A DNA stretch of 64,000 nt. Source: Streptomyces sp. NBC_01571 (GTDB lineage Bacteria; Actinomycetota; Actinomycetes; Streptomycetales; Streptomycetaceae). The notes under the pieces are model-generated. The model had not been told where the DNA came from. It did no database searches and saw only the letters and a list, made by a program, of their open reading frames with translations. Each line of letters begins with the position of its first letter. The stretch's first letter is position 1. Shown here one piece after another: positions 16,355 to 24,798 of this stretch. A program made the translations under genes and the position numbers. The stretch is taken from NCBI RefSeq assembly GCF_026339875.1, contig NZ_JAPEPZ010000002.1, forward strand, positions 62,001-126,000. Reading direction: 5' to 3'.

Positions 16355-17888
16355 CGTGGCCTCCCGTGCCGGTGCCGGTCCCCGTGTCCGCGGGGCCGGC
16401 GGCTATGGCGCGCATCAGCCTGTCCTCGGTGACGGCGTCGCCGGTCAGTTCCTCGACTACCGCGCCGTCCTTGAGGACGATCACCCGGTCGCTGCCTTCG
16501 ATCAATTCCTCCGGGTCCGAGGAGATGAGGAGGACGCCGAGTCCGTCGTCGGCCAGTTCGTCGATCAGTTTCTGCACCTCCGCCTTGGCTCCGACGTCGA
16601 TGCCCCGGGTCGGCTCGTCGAGGAGCAGGACCTTGGGCTGCATGGCCAGCCAGCGGGCCAGCAGGACCTTCTGCTGGTTGCCGCCGGACAGTTCGCCCAC
16701 CTTCTGGTGGGGTCCCGCCGCCTTGATGCGCAGCCGCTTCATGAACGTCTCGACGATGCGGTCGATGCGTGCCTCGTCGACCAGGCCGAAGCGTGAGAGG
16801 CCCGGCAGCGCGGCGAGCGCGATGTTCTCGCGGACCGAGAGGCCCGGCACGATGCCTTCGGCCTTGCGGTCCTCGGGGAGCAGACTGATGCCCGCGCGGA
16901 TCGCGGCGGGTGTCGATCCCGTGCGTACCCGCACGCCCGCCACCACGACCCGCCCGGAGTCGGTGGGCAGTGCGCCCGCGATGGCCTTGGCGGTCTCGGT
17001 ACGGCCCGACCCGAGCAGGCCGCCGAGCCCCACCACCTCGCCGGGACGTACGGAGACCGACACGCCGTCCAGTTGGTGACGTACGGTCAGTTCCGTCGCC
17101 TCGAGGACGGGTTCGGTCTCGGTCTCGTGGCCGCCCGCGAATTTGGTGAGGCCGTCCTCGCGTACGTCCGTGATCTCGCGTCCCAGCATGAGTGCCACGA
17201 GCCTCAGCCGGTCGAGTTCGGCGATGCGGCCGGTGTGCACGACCTTGCCGTCGCGCAGGACGGTGACCGCGTCGCAGATCTCGTACAGCTCGTCGAGCCG
17301 GTGGCTGACGTAGATCACCGCGATGCCCCGCTCGCGCAGCATCCGGATCACCCCGAACAGGGTCCGGACCTCGCGCGGTTCGAGCGAGGAGGTCGGTTCG
17401 TCCATGACGACCACGCGCGCGTCGACGGAGACCGCTCGGGCGAGCGCCACCATCTGCTGGGCGCCGACGCCCAGTTCACGCAGCGGCCGGCGTACGTCGA
17501 CGCGCAGTCCGAGCTCGCGCAGTGCCTCGTCCGCGTCCCGGTGCATGCGCCGGAAGTCGATCAGGCCCAGCCGGTTGCGGGGCTCCCGGCCGAGGAAGAG
17601 GTTGCGGGCCACGGTCATCAGCGGGACGAGGTTGACCTCCTGGTAGATGGTGGAGATTCCCGCGTGCTGCGCGTGCAGGGGTGTGGCGAAGCGGACCGGG
17701 GCACCGTTGTACGTCACCTCGCCCTCGTCGGGCTGGTAGACCCCGGTGAGGACCTTGATGAGGGTCGACTTGCCCGCGCCGTTCTCGCCGATGAGTGCGT
17801 GCACCTCCCCGGCGCGGGCCGTGAAGTCCACCTGGGACAGGGCCTTCACGCCGGGGAAGGTCTTCGAGAGGCCGGTGACCGACAACAT
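16347..17888 (-). CDS. Sugar ABC transporter ATP-binding protein, YtfR/RbsA-like
   Basis: Double-cassette ATPase of 513 residues, standard for the carbohydrate CUT2 class. The first cassette has Walker A GENGAGKST (34-42), a degenerate signature (LGVGAQQMVALARA) and VVMDEPTSSLE. The second has GLLGSGRTET in place of a classical P-loop, and LSGGNQQKVLLARWL then LLLDEPTRGID. Such asymmetry is normal in CUT2. ATG at 17888 lies 1 base after the stop of the binding-protein gene, so translation is coupled. It energises sugar uptake. Confidence 0.92.
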   Translation of the reverse strand: MLSVTGLSKTFPGVKALSQVDFTARAGEVHALIGENGAGKSTLIKVLTGVYQPDEGEVTYNGAPVRFATPLHAQHAGISTIYQEVNLVPLMTVARNLFLGREPRNRLGLIDFRRMHRDADEALRELGLRVDVRRPLRELGVGAQQMVALARAVSVDARVVVMDEPTSSLEPREVRTLFGVIRMLRERGIAVIYVSHRLDELYEICDAVTVLRDGKVVHTGRIAELDRLRLVALMLGREITDVREDGLTKFAGGHETETEPVLEATELTVRHQLDGVSVSVRPGEVVGLGGLLGSGRTETAKAIAGALPTDSGRVVVAGVRVRTGSTPAAIRAGISLLPEDRKAEGIVPGLSVRENIALAALPGLSRFGLVDEARIDRIVETFMKRLRIKAAGPHQKVGELSGGNQQKVLLARWLAMQPKVLLLDEPTRGIDVGAKAEVQKLIDELADDGLGVLLISSDPEELIEGSDRVIVLKDGAVVEELTGDAVTEDRLMRAIAAGPADTGTGTGTGGHDD

Positions 17889-17889
17889 G

Positions 17890-18990
17890 TCAGTAGGCCT
17901 TGCCCAGGTCCGACTTGGCGTTGGCGGTGGTGTACTCGCTGTCCTGGATGACGATGTCCTGGGCGACCTTCTCCCCCTTGGTGAAGGTGTCCAGGGTCTG
18001 GAAGGCGAGCGGTCCGAAGCGGGGGTTGGACTCCACGACACCGTCGATCCAGCCGTCGACGATGCCCTGGACGGCGTTGCGGGTGCCGTCGATCGTCACG
18101 ATCTTCACCGCGCCCGGCTGCTTGCCGGCCCCCTTGAGGGCGTTGACCGCCCCGAGCCCCATCTCGTCGTTCTCGGCGTAGATCCCGGTGATGCCGGGCT
18201 TGGACTGGATGAGGTTCTCGGTGACCGACTGGCCCTTCTCCCGGGCGAATTCACCAGTCTGCTTGAAGACGATCTTGAGGCCGGGCGCCTTCTCCTTGAC
18301 GCGCTCCTCGAACCCCTTGGTGCGCTCGGTCGTCACGTTGTTGCCCGCCGCGCCCAGCAGGATGGCGATCTCACCCTTGCCGCCGGTCGCCTCGATCATC
18401 CGGTCCGCGGCCCGCTTGCCCTGCTCCACGAAGTCGGAGCCGATGAAGCTCACGTAGTCCTTGCAGGCGGCGGCGTTGATCTTGCGGTCGATGGTGATGA
18501 TCGGGATGTGCTTGGCGGAGGCCGAGCGCAGGACCGGCTCCCAGCCGTCCGAGTTGAGCGGTGCGATCACCAGGAGGTCGGCGCCCTTGGCGATGAGGTC
18601 CTGGACGTCGCTGATCTGCTTGGAGAACTGCGACTGGGCGTTGGCCGTCAGCAGCTTCACGCCCCGCTGTTTCGCCTCGGCCTTGATCGACGCGGTCTCG
18701 GCGATCCGGAAGGGGTTGGCCTCCTTCTCGGACTGGGAGAAGCCGACGGTGGCCGTCTTCAGGTCGGTCTTCTGTGCGCCGTAGGCGTCTATGGCGCAGG
18801 TCGGGCCGGACCCCGTGGAAGGCGAGGCGACGACCTGTCCCGAGTCACCCTGGCTGGTGGAGCTCTTGTCCTTGTCGGCGGAGTCGTCCTCCGACTTCGC
18901 GCATCCGGAGACGAGCGCGAGGCTCGTGATGAGGCCGGTGGCGAGGAGGGTCCTGGCGGAGGTGCGGTGACGAGGTGCGATCGGCTTCAT
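17890..18990 (-). CDS. Sugar-binding lipoprotein of ABC importer, YtfQ-like
   Basis: Periplasmic-type binding protein of 366 residues with a lipoprotein signal: basic start, hydrophobic helix and lipobox LVSGC with Cys30 as the lipidation site, then a Ser/Asp/Lys-rich linker. The mature part reads VGFSQSEKEANPFRIAET and KGADLLVIAPLNSDGWEPVL, closely following the YtfQ pattern for galactofuranose rather than RbsB or XylF. GGGGACTCC precedes the ATG. Two LacI-type operator candidates lie upstream. It captures the sugar for the ATPase and permeases that follow. Confidence 0.9.
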   Translation of the reverse strand: MKPIAPRHRTSARTLLATGLITSLALVSGCAKSEDDSADKDKSSTSQGDSGQVVASPSTGSGPTCAIDAYGAQKTDLKTATVGFSQSEKEANPFRIAETASIKAEAKQRGVKLLTANAQSQFSKQISDVQDLIAKGADLLVIAPLNSDGWEPVLRSASAKHIPIITIDRKINAAACKDYVSFIGSDFVEQGKRAADRMIEATGGKGEIAILLGAAGNNVTTERTKGFEERVKEKAPGLKIVFKQTGEFAREKGQSVTENLIQSKPGITGIYAENDEMGLGAVNALKGAGKQPGAVKIVTIDGTRNAVQGIVDGWIDGVVESNPRFGPLAFQTLDTFTKGEKVAQDIVIQDSEYTTANAKSDLGKAY

Positions 18991-19019
18991 GGAGTCCCCA
19001 AACGGCGCGGCCCCGGCGC

Positions 19020-19033
19020 TGAGAGCGCTCCCG
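19020..19033 (-). promoter_or_regulatory. CebR-box-like 14-bp palindrome in the leader of the importer operon
   Basis: The site is TGAGAGCGCTCCCG around a perfect GAGCGCTC core, 30 bases upstream of the binding-protein start. It matches 12 of 14 positions of the known Streptomyces CebR box (TGGGAGCGCTCCCA). A LacI-family repressor, either the neighbouring one or CebR itself, could bind here. Confidence 0.45.
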
Positions 19034-19089
19034 GGGGGTGATCGGCTCTTGCGGTCAACTCGGTGTACACGTCGTTCCGGGGAGGTTTT

Positions 19090-19105
19090 TACATCGTTGG
19101 AAGGA
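19090..19105 (-). promoter_or_regulatory. Candidate LacI operator, copy 1 of a shared 16-mer
   Basis: On the minus strand this reads TCCTTCCAACGATGTA, identical at 15 of 16 positions to the sequence upstream of the GH2 gene at 20245-20260. TTTACA and TGTAAA flank it as an inverted pair. It lies about 100 bases upstream of the importer operon and just past the LacI gene stop. A shared site of this length next to a LacI gene is most simply its operator. Confidence 0.55.
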
Positions 19106-19134
19106 CGCTGTAAAGCCTTCGGTCCGAAATCTCG

Positions 19135-20148
19135 TCAGCGCCGCCCCAGGGTGCTCTCGCGCTCCACCAGCCGGAAATCCGCGGTCAGTTCACGCCCACC
19201 GGGCTCGGTGCGGCCGGACAGACTGCGCAGCAGGGAGGCCACCGCCATCCGCGCGATGGCCTGCTTGTCCGGCGAGATCGTCGTCAGCGTGACGGCGCCG
19301 AACCGCCCCTCCTCGATGTCGTCGAAGCCGACCACCGCCACGTCCCACGGCACCCGCAGACCGCGCTCGTGCAGCACGCGCATCGCACCGATCGCGACCA
19401 GGTCGTTGTACGCGAAAACGGCGTCCGGACGCACTCCGGAATCCAGCAGCCGGGCCATCCCCCGCGCGCCCTCGTCCCGGTCCCAGCCACCGACCGGCAC
19501 CACCAGATCGTCCGGCGCCGGCACCCCGGCCTCCGTCAGTTCCTCGCGCCAGCCCGCCAGCCGCAGATGGGCGGGCCGGTTGGCCGAATCCGTACGGGCC
19601 CCCAGGTAGGCGATCCGTGAGCGTCCGCGGCCCAGCAGATGACGTACCGCACTGCGCGCGGCCGCCACGTTGTCGATCGCGATGTGGTCGTAGGGCAGCT
19701 CGTACTCCCGCTCGCCGAGCAGCACGAGCGGCACGTCGTCGGTACGCGAGCGCAGGTCCTCGGCCTCGAGCTCCAGCGGGCTGAGGATCAGTCCGTCGAT
19801 CACGTTGGCCCGGAAACCCTGGCTGACCAGCACCTCCTGCTCCCGGTCGCCCCGCGTGTGGTCGAGGAGCACGGTGAACTCGTGTTCGGCGGCGGCGTCG
19901 ACGACGGCTCCGGCCAGCTCGGCGAAGTACGGGTTGCCCAGCTCGGGGATGGCGAGGGCGATGATGCCCGTGCGGCCCTTGCGCAGGTGGCGCGCCGTGA
20001 GGTTCGGCCGGTATCCCAGCTCGTCGATGGCCTCCTGAACCCGGGCCCGCATGGCGGGGGTGACGTGCGGATAGTTGTTCACGACGTTCGAAACCGTCTT
20101 GATCGAGACGCCCGCGCGCTCCGCGACGTCCTTCAGGCTGACCCGCAA
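19135..20148 (-). CDS. LacI-family transcriptional repressor
   Basis: Regulator of 337 residues. The N-terminal helix-turn-helix reads VSLKDVAERAGVSIKTVSNVVNN, quoted in part, with the hinge NLTARHLRKG, followed by a periplasmic-binding-protein-like effector domain (VIDGLILSPLE, DAVFAYNDLVAIGAMRVL, VAVVGFDDIE). The start is probably TTG at 20148, the only in-frame start with a ribosome site (AGAGGAG, 5 bases away); the next upstream in-frame start adds a non-coding-looking stretch. It lies between the importer operon and the GH2 gene and probably represses both in the absence of the sugar. Confidence 0.88.
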   Translation of the reverse strand: MRVSLKDVAERAGVSIKTVSNVVNNYPHVTPAMRARVQEAIDELGYRPNLTARHLRKGRTGIIALAIPELGNPYFAELAGAVVDAAAEHEFTVLLDHTRGDREQEVLVSQGFRANVIDGLILSPLELEAEDLRSRTDDVPLVLLGEREYELPYDHIAIDNVAAARSAVRHLLGRGRSRIAYLGARTDSANRPAHLRLAGWREELTEAGVPAPDDLVVPVGGWDRDEGARGMARLLDSGVRPDAVFAYNDLVAIGAMRVLHERGLRVPWDVAVVGFDDIEEGRFGAVTLTTISPDKQAIARMAVASLLRSLSGRTEPGGRELTADFRLVERESTLGRR

Positions 20149-20244
20149 GGGATCTCCTCTCCATCGATGTGCGCCCCTGCCACCAGTACGTTTGTCATGA
20201 CCCTGGACAGAGGCCGGGACCCGTGCTGTGATGCCAACTCCCGT

Positions 20245-20260
20245 TCCTTCCAACGTTGTA
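20245..20260 (+). promoter_or_regulatory. Candidate LacI operator, copy 2 of a shared 16-mer
   Basis: TCCTTCCAACGTTGTA contains the perfect 8-bp palindrome CAACGTTG (20251-20258). It sits 48 bases before the GH2 start and about 97 bases before the LacI start, in the divergent control region. The copy at 19090-19105 differs at one base. Confidence 0.55.
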
Positions 20261-20307
20261 CAGACTGAAGCAACGAGCCGCCACCCTTCCTCAGCCAAGG
20301 AGGATCC

Positions 20308-22911
20308 GTGCGCATCAGAAGACTCCGAACCCGAATGGCACTCCTGCTCGTCGCGGTGCTAGGCCTGGCGGGACTCACCGCCACCCCCGCCGCCACAGCC
20401 GCCGGCGACCCCGTGGAGGTCCACGGCCTGAAAGGCGAGTACTACACCCAGTCCGCCCCCGGCGCCTTCGACTTCCACGAGCTGAAGGCCACCGGATTCG
20501 ACACCAACCTCGACTTCGACAACCTGGAGCCGCGACTCGCCTTCGCCACCGGACAGTCGGACGACGTCAACGTCCGCTGGACCGGCCGGATCGTCCCGGA
20601 GAAGACCGGCGCCCACACCTTCTCGATCATCGGTGACAACGGATTCCGGCTCTGGGTCGACGGGCAGCTCGCCATCGACCACTGGGTCGACGACTGGGAC
20701 CGGGAACAGACCTCCCAGCCCCTCGACCTGACCGCCGGACGGGCCTACGACATCAAGGTCGAGTACTTCGAGCACTTCGGCGGCTCCAACCTCCACCTGC
20801 GCTGGACCCCGCCGGGCGGCACCAAGAAGGCCGTCCCGCAGTCGGCACTCCGGCTGCCCGACGGATACGCCTATGACGGCGCCATCGCGACCACGGTCCA
20901 GGGGGACGGCCGTACCCTGCGCCTCGACTTCGCCCAGGCGTTGACCGCACCCCCGGCCGGTCTCACCGACCACGTGGAAGCGGTCATCGGAGGCGCCAAG
21001 TGGCCTCTGTCCACGGCGAAACTGGACCCCGCCGACCCGAAGTCGCTGCTCGTCAGCCTGAAGGAACCCGTCGTCGGCAACAAGACCGGCACAGCCCGAG
21101 GCACCGCCGACCTGCGCTACGACGGCAAGGGCGGCCTCTCCGGCACGAACGGCAACGTTGTCAACGCCTTCTGGAGCAGCGGCTCCAACCACTCCACCTA
21201 CCAGCTGCGCACGAAGTGGGCCGACGACGTCGGCCCGCGCAACGCCCACCCCGAGTACCCCCGGCCCCAGCTCACCCGGGACAACTGGCGCAACCTGAAC
21301 GGCTCGTGGCAGTTCGCCGCGGCCAAGGCCGGTGACCAGCCGCCGGTCGGCAGGAACCTCGCCGAGAAGATCCTCGTGCCCTACCCCGTGGAGTCCCAGC
21401 TCTCCGGCATCGAACGGCACGAGGACCGTATGTGGTACCGCCGCACCTTCACGGTCCCAAAGGACTGGCGGATCGGCTCCGGCAAGCGCCTCCAGCTCAA
21501 CTTCGGCGCCGTCGACTGGAAAGCCGAGGTCTACGTCAACGGCACCAAGGTCACCGAACACCAGGGCGGCTACGACAAGTTCAGCGCCGACGTCACCGCC
21601 GCGCTGAAGCCTGGCCGTACCCAGGAACTGATCGTCGGCGTCTACGACCCGACCGACGCGCAGGGCGGCGAGAACCCGCCGGTGGGCAAGCAGCGACTCG
21701 ACCCCAGCGGTATCTGGTACACGCCGTCCTCCGGGATCTGGCAGACGGTGTGGATGGAGCCGGTCGCCACCGACCACGTCGACTCGCTCAAGCTGACGCC
21801 CGACGTCAAGAGCAGCCGGCTCACCGTCGAGCCGCAGGGCGTTCGGGACGGCGTGCCGGTCACCGCGACCGCGTACGCCGGACACCGCAGGGTCGCCACC
21901 CTGGCCGGCCGCACCGGACAGCCGCTCACCCTGAAGATCAGCGATCCGCACCTCTGGTCACCCGACGACCCCTTCCTCTACGACCTGAAGGTGACCGTCG
22001 GTGCCGACCGTGTCGGCAGCTACTTCGGGATGCGGTCCATCGCCGTGGAACAGGTGAACGGAACCCCGCGCACCGTCCTCAACGGCAAGCCCGTCTTCAT
22101 GATGGCCACCCTCGACCAGGGCTTCTGGCCCGACGGTCTGCACACCGCGCCGACCGACGAGGCCCTGGCGTACGACCTGAAGATGCACAAGCAGATGGGC
22201 TTCAACGCGGTCCGCAAACACATCAAGGTGGAACCCGACCGCTGGTTCTACTGGGCGGACCGGCTCGGCCTGATGGTCTGGCAGGACATGCCCGCCATGA
22301 CCGCCGGGGTCGACCCGAACGCCGCGTCCCGCGCCGAGTACGAGCGCGAGATGAAGCAGATGATCGACGAGCACATCAGCAGCCCGTCGGTCGTCATGTG
22401 GGTGACCTTCAACGAGGGCTGGGGCCAGTACGACGAGGCCCGCATCGCCGACCAGGCCAAGTCCTGGGACCCGACGCGCCTCGTCAACTCCATGTCGGGC
22501 ATCAATCTCGGCGTGGACGGCGGCACCGGCGACATCATCGACGAGCACGGCTATCCGAGCCCCGCGCTGCCACCGAATCCCGACGGGAAGCGGGCCCTGG
22601 TCAGCGGTGAGTACGGGGGTCTCGGGCTCGCGGTGCCCGGTCATGCCTGGTCGGTGCAGCAGTCCTACGTGGACGTGGACCCGGCGACGTACACCGACGA
22701 CTATCTGGCCCGTCTGGACGAGGTGCACAAGCTCGCCTGCAAGGGCGGCAACGGCGCCGTCTACACCCAGATCTCGGACGTGGAGGGCGAGCTGAACGGG
22801 CTGATGACGTACGACCGCAAGGTGGTCAAGCCCGATGTGAAGCGGTTGAAGGCGGCCCACGACGCGCTGATCCACGACGCGTCGCAACCGACGCCGGCGG
22901 GTTGCTCCTGA
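20308..22911 (+). CDS. Secreted glycoside hydrolase family 2 enzyme with PA14 domain
   Basis: Exported enzyme of 867 residues. The signal peptide spans about 1-32 (RRLRTR then a hydrophobic stretch ending ATAA). A PA14 carbohydrate-binding domain (about 38-155: GEYYTQ, NVRWTGRI, GDNGFRLWVDG) is followed by the GH2 sugar-binding, sandwich and TIM-barrel domains. The acid/base is Glu703 in FNEGW and the nucleophile is probably Glu768 in SGEYGG. GTG has AAGGAGG upstream. GH2 includes beta-galactosidases, beta-glucuronidases and beta-mannosidases; the exact sugar is open, but the YtfQ-like importer and LacI gene argue for a galactose- or furanose-containing glycan. It would cleave the polymer outside the cell and feed the importer. 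Confidence 0.92.
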   Translation: MRIRRLRTRMALLLVAVLGLAGLTATPAATAAGDPVEVHGLKGEYYTQSAPGAFDFHELKATGFDTNLDFDNLEPRLAFATGQSDDVNVRWTGRIVPEKTGAHTFSIIGDNGFRLWVDGQLAIDHWVDDWDREQTSQPLDLTAGRAYDIKVEYFEHFGGSNLHLRWTPPGGTKKAVPQSALRLPDGYAYDGAIATTVQGDGRTLRLDFAQALTAPPAGLTDHVEAVIGGAKWPLSTAKLDPADPKSLLVSLKEPVVGNKTGTARGTADLRYDGKGGLSGTNGNVVNAFWSSGSNHSTYQLRTKWADDVGPRNAHPEYPRPQLTRDNWRNLNGSWQFAAAKAGDQPPVGRNLAEKILVPYPVESQLSGIERHEDRMWYRRTFTVPKDWRIGSGKRLQLNFGAVDWKAEVYVNGTKVTEHQGGYDKFSADVTAALKPGRTQELIVGVYDPTDAQGGENPPVGKQRLDPSGIWYTPSSGIWQTVWMEPVATDHVDSLKLTPDVKSSRLTVEPQGVRDGVPVTATAYAGHRRVATLAGRTGQPLTLKISDPHLWSPDDPFLYDLKVTVGADRVGSYFGMRSIAVEQVNGTPRTVLNGKPVFMMATLDQGFWPDGLHTAPTDEALAYDLKMHKQMGFNAVRKHIKVEPDRWFYWADRLGLMVWQDMPAMTAGVDPNAASRAEYEREMKQMIDEHISSPSVVMWVTFNEGWGQYDEARIADQAKSWDPTRLVNSMSGINLGVDGGTGDIIDEHGYPSPALPPNPDGKRALVSGEYGGLGLAVPGHAWSVQQSYVDVDPATYTDDYLARLDEVHKLACKGGNGAVYTQISDVEGELNGLMTYDRKVVKPDVKRLKAAHDALIHDASQPTPAGCS

Positions 22912-22989
22912 TGGACGGGCGCGCCCGGCGAGCACCTGACAGGTTCTCCGTGCGCGCCCCGTTCTGACCCGCCGACGGGTCCTCGGCAC

Positions 22990-23022
22990 GGTCCGCTCCC
23001 CGCGGGATGGGGGGCGGACCGT
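22990..23022 (+). terminator. Rho-independent-type hairpin after GH2 gene
   Basis: Arms CGGTCCGCTCCCC (22990-23002) and GGGGGGCGGACCG (23010-23022) pair with one mismatch around a 7-base loop, 79 bases after the GH2 stop. It lacks a U-tract but ends in TTCC. Confidence 0.7.
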
Positions 23023-23072
23023 TCCTCGTCCGTCGCGCCGAGGTCCCGCACCCGGGCACCTCGGACCGTCGA

Positions 23073-23233
23073 CCGTGGACAGGACCGGGAACCATGGACC
23101 GGGGACAGGACCGGGAACCGTGGACCGGGGACAGGACCGGGAACCGTGGACCAGGAACCGTGGACCGGGGACAGGACCGGGAACCGTGGACCGGGGACAG
23201 GACCGGGGACCATGGACAGGACGAGTGGACCGT
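23073..23233. repeat. Tandem array of a 26-bp unit
   Basis: Three identical 26-base units at 23101-23126, 23127-23152 and 23167-23192, interrupted by a 14-base partial unit (23153-23166), with degenerate copies at both ends (23073-23100 and 23193-23233). The unit combines GGGGACAGGACC with GGGAACCGTGGACC. As 26 is not a multiple of 3 and stops occur, it is not a protein repeat. Confidence 0.9.
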
Positions 23234-23429
23234 CGACCGTGGGCAGTAAGAGCCGGGCGGATGCCGCGGAGGTCGCTCGTGCGCAGCGGCACGCGCGCGC
23301 CGGCTCGGATGGCTCCGCCCAGTGGGTTGCCTCCCCCGACCCCATCACCGTGCGTGGCGGACGATCGTCCTCAGCGGAATACCCGGTCGCCCTCCGTGAG
23401 GGACGCCGGAGAACGGGTAGACGGCCGTC

Positions 23430-23660
23430 ATGATCTCTTCGTATGTTCTCGCCGCCGACGGCTCGTCGTCGCTCCCCCTGATCGTCGCCGGCCTGGTGCT
23501 GGCCGCCCTCCTGATCGGCGCGTTCTGGTACGGCAGCCGGCGCACCGCACGCCGCCAGGATCCCGGCGCCGCCCCAGCGGAACAGAACCCACAGGCAGCA
23601 GCCCGACAGGACTCCTGGCAGACCCCCGACGACGACACGGACCGACAGCCCCGGCACTGA
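23430..23660 (+). CDS. DUF6479-like small membrane protein
   Basis: Protein of 76 residues: a short polar start, one membrane helix (LPLIVAGLVLAALLIGAFWYG, about 15-35, quoted in part by ends), then a basic stretch RRTARRQ and a disordered Pro/Gln/Asp-rich tail. This layout fits the small DUF6479 family of Streptomyces. ATG at 23430 has only a weak purine-rich ribosome site. Function unknown; probably an anchored cytoplasmic tail. Confidence 0.65.
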   Translation: MISSYVLAADGSSSLPLIVAGLVLAALLIGAFWYGSRRTARRQDPGAAPAEQNPQAAARQDSWQTPDDDTDRQPRH

Positions 23661-23801
23661 CCGCACCACGCCTGCTCGGCACTCATCGAGGACCGCCACG
23701 AGTGCCGCGGGGCACGTGGAATCCTCGCGCGGCCCCGCTCGGACTTGACACCTCACCCAGCGAGCTCCGCACTGCGGACGCACAGAACAGAGAGGTACGC
23801 G

Positions 23802-24491
23802 GTGCCCGCCACGACTACTGCTCGAGAAGCGACACTCCCCACAGGCCTGCTGACCCTGCCCGGTGTGTACCGGCCCCAGGCCGACACCCGGCTCCTCGCC
23901 GGCGCCCTGGCGATGGAGGACGTACACCCCTCGACCGAGGTCCTGGAGATCGGCACCGGGACGGGCGTCCTGGCGCTGAGCGCGGCAGGCAGAGGGGCAC
24001 GGGTCACCGCCGTGGACGTGTCCTGGCGGGCGGTGGCCGCCGCCCGCCTCAACGCCCTGACGCAAGGCCTGCCCCTGCGGGTCCTGCACGGCGACTTCAC
24101 GGCCCGCACGAGCGGCCGACGATACGACATCGTCCTCGCCAATCCCCCGTACGTCCCGTCGCCGGAGGTCCGGCCGCCCACCGGCGGTCCGGCGCGTGCC
24201 TGGGACGCCGGCCCCGACGGCCGGCTCGTCATCGACCGGATCTGCGCGAGCGCCCCGGGCCTGCTGCGCCGCGGCGGCGTCCTGCTCATGGTGCATTCCG
24301 CGATGTGCGGGGCCGAAAGCACGCTGAGACGGCTGCGACAGGCGGGGCTGGCAGGACGGACCACCGCGAGGACATTCGTGCCCTGGGGGCCGGTCCTGCG
24401 CTCACGCCGGCCCTGGCTCGAGAGGCAGGGGCTCGCCGACGTCGGCGAAGAGCGCGAAGAGCTGGTGATCATCCGTGCCCAGGCCCTCTGA
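23802..24491 (+). CDS. HemK2/MTQ2-like class I methyltransferase
   Basis: SAM-dependent methyltransferase of 229 residues. The SAM-binding motif is VLEIGTGTGVLALSAA (about 48-63) and the catalytic NPPY tetrapeptide (about 113-116) is the mark of HemK-type N-methyltransferases acting on glutamine or other planar nitrogen groups. GTG at 23802 has GAGAGG upstream; a slightly earlier ATG at 23745 is possible. It overlaps the CDGSH gene by 17 bases and is first of a three-gene operon, so a small-molecule or peptide substrate is more likely than release factors. Confidence 0.85.
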   Translation: MPATTTAREATLPTGLLTLPGVYRPQADTRLLAGALAMEDVHPSTEVLEIGTGTGVLALSAAGRGARVTAVDVSWRAVAAARLNALTQGLPLRVLHGDFTARTSGRRYDIVLANPPYVPSPEVRPPTGGPARAWDAGPDGRLVIDRICASAPGLLRRGGVLLMVHSAMCGAESTLRRLRQAGLAGRTTARTFVPWGPVLRSRRPWLERQGLADVGEEREELVIIRAQAL

Positions 24492-24798
24492 CCACACCAC
24501 CGGTGCCGTACCGGTCTGCCGGGCTCGCCGGGTGAGTGTCGACCCGCAAGGGCCTGTCCTGGTCGAGGGGCCGGTGGAGATCGTCCTGGATGACGGCACG
24601 GTCGCCCGCTCGGAACGGTTCATGGTCGCGATCTGCACATGCCGCCGCAGCCGGACGTACCCCTGGTGCGACACGAGCCACCGGCCCCGCGAGAAGGCCG
24701 TCGACGCCTCCGCCTCCGACGAACACGCGCAGCAGGCCCGTGGAGGCCACGACGGTCGCGCGACCAGGCCCGCTCCGGATGACAGGAGTTCACCATGA
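24475..24798 (+). CDS. CDGSH iron-sulfur domain protein
   Basis: Protein of 107 residues with one complete CDGSH [2Fe-2S] motif: CTCRRSRTYPWCDTSH, giving the C-x-C-x2-S-x3-P-x-C-D-x-S-H ligand set of three Cys and one His. The N-terminal part (VSVDPQGPVLVEGPVEIV) is the usual beta-strand partner. The C-terminal 35 residues are disordered. GTG at 24475 lies inside the methyltransferase gene, and the stop overlaps the next ATG by 4 bases. It probably carries electrons or an Fe-S cluster for the HDO-type enzyme that follows. Confidence 0.88.
   Translation: MPRPSDHTTGAVPVCRARRVSVDPQGPVLVEGPVEIVLDDGTVARSERFMVAICTCRRSRTYPWCDTSHRPREKAVDASASDEHAQQARGGHDGRATRPAPDDRSSP

Larger units (their letters stand above)
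22912..23429. other. Intergenic region with terminator and 26-bp repeat array
   Basis: About 520 bases between the GH2 gene and the DUF6479 gene. It holds a strong hairpin just past the GH2 stop and a tandem repeat array (both listed separately). The remainder, 23234-23429, shows no gene or obvious structure. Confidence 0.6.

Noticed and set aside
22912..23429. CRISPR-like array
   Set aside because: Units are directly adjacent without unique spacers of constant length, and no cas genes are near; it is a minisatellite.
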